Origin: Rubrivivax sp.
GTDB taxonomy: Bacteria; Pseudomonadota; Gammaproteobacteria; Burkholderiales; Burkholderiaceae_C
DNA length: 38,409 nt
Direction: 5' to 3'
Assembly (NCBI GenBank): GCA_018780805.1
Contig: JADMJD010000127.1
Coordinates: forward strand, 1 to 38,409
The translations under genes and the position numbers were made by a program. This document shows, piece after piece, positions 36,335-38,409 of the stretch. The number at the start of each line of letters is the position of its first letter. Position 1 is the stretch's first letter. The notes beneath the pieces are model-generated. The model did no database searches. It was not told the DNA's origin and was given only the letters and a program-made list of their open reading frames with translations.

Positions 36335-37306
36335 TCACTCGACCTTGATGCCGGCCGTCTTGACCACCTGCGTCCATTTGGCGATCTCGCTGCGGATCAG
36401 GCTGTCGTAGGCCTGCGGTGTGGAGCCCACCGGCTCCATGCCCAGTTGCGCCATGCGCGCGCCCATCTCGGGTGAACGCACGGCGGTGGCGATGTCGGCG
36501 CTGATGCGCTCCACCAAGGGCCGTGGCACGCCGGCCGGGGCGATGACACCGATCAGGCTCATCGCGCTGAAGCCGGGCAGGGCCTCGGCCATCAGCGGCA
36601 CCTCGGGGCTTTGGGCGGCGCGTTTCGGGCTGGCCAGGGCCAGCAGCTTGAGCCGGTTGTCGCGCACAAAGGGCATGGCCGAAAACTGCACGTCGAACAG
36701 CAGTGGCACACGGCCGCCGATCACGTCCTGCTGCGCCGGCGCGCTGCCGCGGTAGGGGATGTGCACCATGAAGATGCCGGCCATGTGCTCCATCATCTCG
36801 GCCGCCAGGTGGGTGCCGGTGCCGATGCCCGGGGTGGCGTAACTCAGCTTGCCCGGGTTCTGGCGCGCGTAGGCCACCAACTCGGCCAGGGTGTTGGCCG
36901 GCAGCGACGGGTGGGCAAAGAGGCCGAAGTGCGCCTGCGCCACCAGGCCCACACCGGCCAGGTCCTTCACCGTGTCGTAGGCCATCTTGGGCTGCAGCGC
37001 CGGGTTGATCATGTGCGCGCTGATCGCCATGCCCAGCGTGTAGCCGTCGGCCGGTGCCCGCGCGACGAACTGCGTGCCCACCATCGTGCCGCCGCCGGGT
37101 TTGTAGTCGATCAGCACCGGCTGTTTCCACTGCGCCTGCAGGCGTTCGGCCAGCATGCGGGCCACGGTGTCGGTGGGGCCGCCGGCGGCAAAGGGCACGA
37201 TCAGCGTCACGGGTTTGTTCGGCCAGGCCTCGGTCTGGGCCAGCGTGATGCCGCTGGCCAGCAGGCCGGCGGTCAGCAGGGCCAGTCGTCTTGTCATGGG
37301 TTTCAT
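36335..37306 (-). CDS. Bug/TctC family periplasmic solute-binding protein
   Basis: This 323-aa protein is a Burkholderiales-type Bug receptor with a Sec signal (MKPMTRRLALLTAGLLAS, cleaved near AQT). The mature start WPNKPVTLIVPFAAGGPTDT and the RGSAPAQQDVIGGRVPLLFD block are typical. Bug proteins bind organic acids and related molecules, often without a transporter encoded nearby. The ATG 37306 overlaps the IclR stop (ATGA) and has GGAG 6 nt upstream; ATG 37297 is a weaker alternative. It lies 8 nt before the dioxygenase gene. Tripartite TctA/TctB partners are not in the window. Confidence 0.93.
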   Translation of the reverse strand: MKPMTRRLALLTAGLLASGITLAQTEAWPNKPVTLIVPFAAGGPTDTVARMLAERLQAQWKQPVLIDYKPGGGTMVGTQFVARAPADGYTLGMAISAHMINPALQPKMAYDTVKDLAGVGLVAQAHFGLFAHPSLPANTLAELVAYARQNPGKLSYATPGIGTGTHLAAEMMEHMAGIFMVHIPYRGSAPAQQDVIGGRVPLLFDVQFSAMPFVRDNRLKLLALASPKRAAQSPEVPLMAEALPGFSAMSLIGVIAPAGVPRPLVERISADIATAVRSPEMGARMAQLGMEPVGSTPQAYDSLIRSEIAKWTQVVKTAGIKVE

Positions 37307-38094
37307 CGGTGTCTCCGTTCGTGGGGGTGCATCAAGTCCAGACCTGCCAGACCGCCGATCTGGGTGGCGATGGCCTGCGCGGCCGCATGCAGGCGCGGCA
37401 GCACCTCGGTCTGCAGCCGTTCGGCCGACAGCACGGCCGTCGGGCTGCCGCAGTTCAGGCTGACCACCTCGCCGCGTGCGGTGCGCAGCGGCACGGCGGC
37501 GGCGACGATGGCGGGGTGCCAATCGCCCAGCGACAGCACATGGCCGCGTTCTTGGGCCAATGCCAGCGCCGCCAAGACGGCGGCCTCGGGCGGGCCGCCG
37601 AGCGCCAGGGCCCGGGTGGCCTCGTCCACCCCCGCCAGCCAGGCCCGGCCCAGGGCCGAGGTGGTCAGTGCCATGCGCGTACCGACATCGGCGCCCAGCA
37701 CCGCCACCACCGACCGTGCACGGCCGGCTTCGACCACCAGCATGTGGTCAGCATCGCGCACGCCCAGGAATGCCGAGGCGCCGGTGGCTGCCGCCAGCGC
37801 CTGCAGGTGCGGTCGGGCGATGGCGCGCAGGTCCAGGCCCGACAAAAAGGCTTCGGCCAGGCGCACGACGCCGGGTGCCAGTTCATAGCGGTCGTGTTCG
37901 GCGGCGGGCCGCAGGTGGCCCAGGCCCTGCAAGGTGCCGACCAGCCGTGCGACGCTGGCCTTGGGGATGCCGGTGAGCGCCGCGATCTCGCCGTTGCCCA
38001 GCGGGCGCCCGGCGGCCACAAAACAGTCCAGCACCCGAAACCCGCGCTCCAGCGCACTGACGGGGTCGGCATCGGGGCTGCGGGCGCGGGGCAT
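37303..38094 (-). CDS. IclR family transcriptional regulator
   Basis: This 263-aa regulator has an N-terminal winged helix-turn-helix (NGEIAALTGIPKASVARLVGTL, about residues 33-54) and the IclR effector-binding domain (LDLRAIARPHLQALAAATGAS, then VPLRTARGEVVSLNCGSP). It probably controls the binding protein and dioxygenase genes coupled behind it. ATG 38094 is the natural start. A 13-bp palindrome 42-54 nt upstream is a candidate autoregulatory site. The effector would be the substrate or a breakdown product of the dioxygenase pathway. Confidence 0.93.
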   Translation of the reverse strand: MPRARSPDADPVSALERGFRVLDCFVAAGRPLGNGEIAALTGIPKASVARLVGTLQGLGHLRPAAEHDRYELAPGVVRLAEAFLSGLDLRAIARPHLQALAAATGASAFLGVRDADHMLVVEAGRARSVVAVLGADVGTRMALTTSALGRAWLAGVDEATRALALGGPPEAAVLAALALAQERGHVLSLGDWHPAIVAAAVPLRTARGEVVSLNCGSPTAVLSAERLQTEVLPRLHAAAQAIATQIGGLAGLDLMHPHERRHR

Positions 38095-38135
38095 GCGCCC
38101 GATCCTAGGCCTTGAGGCGGGTCAAGTAAAAAAAT

Positions 38136-38148
38136 GGAATTCAATTCC
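38136..38148. promoter_or_regulatory. Palindrome GGAATTCAATTCC upstream of iclR-type gene
   Basis: GGAATT and AATTCC flank a single central C in the 57-nt gap between the permease gene and the IclR regulator. IclR family proteins often bind such GGAAT/ATTCC-type inverted repeats, so an operator is plausible. On the minus strand the palindrome is followed by a run of seven T residues, so a weak terminator for the permease gene is also possible, though the stem would be short and AT-rich. Confidence 0.5.
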
Positions 38149-38151
38149 GGT

Positions 38152-38409
38152 TTATCTTCGACGGGCCAGGCGTGGGTCCAGCAGGTCGCGCAGCCCGTCG
38201 CCCAGCAGGTTCAGGCCCAGCACGCTGAGCACGATGGCCAGGCCCGGCCACAGCGCCAGCAGCGGGGCCTGGAACATCTGGGTCTGCGCTTCGTTCAACA
38301 TGCGGCCCCAGCTGGGCTGCGGCGGCTGCGTGCCCAGGCCCAGGTAGCTCAGCGCCGCCTCGGCCAGGATGGCGGTGGCAAACGAGATCGTGGCCTGCAC
38401 GATCAGCAC
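38152..38409 (-). CDS. Peptide-type ABC transporter permease, DppC/OppC-like (partial)
   Basis: Only the last 85 residues are in the window; the 5' part lies beyond base 38409. The visible end carries the family's motif EAALSYLGLGTQPPQPSWG and the terminal NLLGDGLRDLLDPRLA. It is one of two permease subunits of a dipeptide/oligopeptide-type transporter. Its strand matches the ATPase and binding-protein genes near 23.6-28.3 kb, which lack permeases, and the two sets may be parts of one system separated by inserted genes. It ends with TAA at 38154-38152, 57 nt before the IclR gene. Confidence 0.9.
   Translation of the reverse strand: MLIVQATISFATAILAEAALSYLGLGTQPPQPSWGRMLNEAQTQMFQAPLLALWPGLAIVLSVLGLNLLGDGLRDLLDPRLARRR

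Noticed and set aside
38095..38151. TTGACC upstream of the IclR gene as a -35 element
   Set aside because: No acceptable -10 follows at 16-18 nt.

Overview
The window is high-GC DNA packed with genes on both strands, many of them start-stop coupled (ATGA or GTGA overlaps). It looks chromosomal and most like a betaproteobacterium of the order Burkholderiales (Leptothrix/Rubrivivax/Ideonella type). That guess rests on the GC content, a Bug/TctC-type binding protein, Tat-exported IorAB-type molybdo-oxidase, an SHP-DHC cytochrome cluster, and a GDT1-type exporter under a yybP-ykoY Mn2+ riboswitch. I see no tRNA, rRNA, insertion sequence, CRISPR array, phage gene or origin.

Layout. 0.1-6.9 kb (+): a maltodextrin block with the permease MalG and three exported GH13 amylases, two of them tandem paralogues. 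6.9-13.9 kb (+): a redox block with SHP-type cytochrome, diheme cytochrome c, cytochrome b561, a QseBC-like two-component pair, then a DUF5666 lipoprotein, a lipoprotein monoheme cytochrome c and a flavocytochrome c sulfide dehydrogenase flavoprotein. 13.9-18.9 kb (-): an unknown small protein coupled to KatG, a GDT1/UPF0016 Mn exporter with its riboswitch, and a TTC38-like TPR protein. 19.0-23.8 kb: an envelope-modification module, with response regulator, kinase and DgkA on the minus strand, divergent from EptA and a PAP2 phosphatase on the plus strand. 23.6-28.3 kb (-): an amidase, a family 5 binding protein and two peptide-type ABC ATPases without permeases. 28.4-31.2 kb: a membrane protein, a second DUF5666 protein and a DUF6502 protein whose promoter contains a perfect 21-bp palindrome. 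31.3-34.0 kb (+): IorAB-like [2Fe-2S]/molybdopterin oxidoreductase. 34.0-38.4 kb (-): an MscS channel, a TauD-type dioxygenase, a Bug-type binding protein, an IclR regulator and the C-terminal part of a DppC-type permease cut by the window edge.

How the parts connect. The most interesting feature is a repeated promoter design. Direct repeats of the PmrA/BasR/QseB type (hexamer-N5-hexamer, each close to CTTNAG) lie before the SHP operon, before the DUF5666/cytochrome/FccB operon and before eptA. In all three a -10-like hexamer starts exactly 10 nt after the repeat. The two response regulators in the window are close paralogues, so periplasmic heme/sulfur redox chemistry and lipid A modification may share one regulatory logic. 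EptA releases diacylglycerol, and DgkA in the divergent operon would recycle it. The second candidate for a new control circuit is DUF6502/DUF5666 with the 21-bp palindrome between its -35 and -10 elements.
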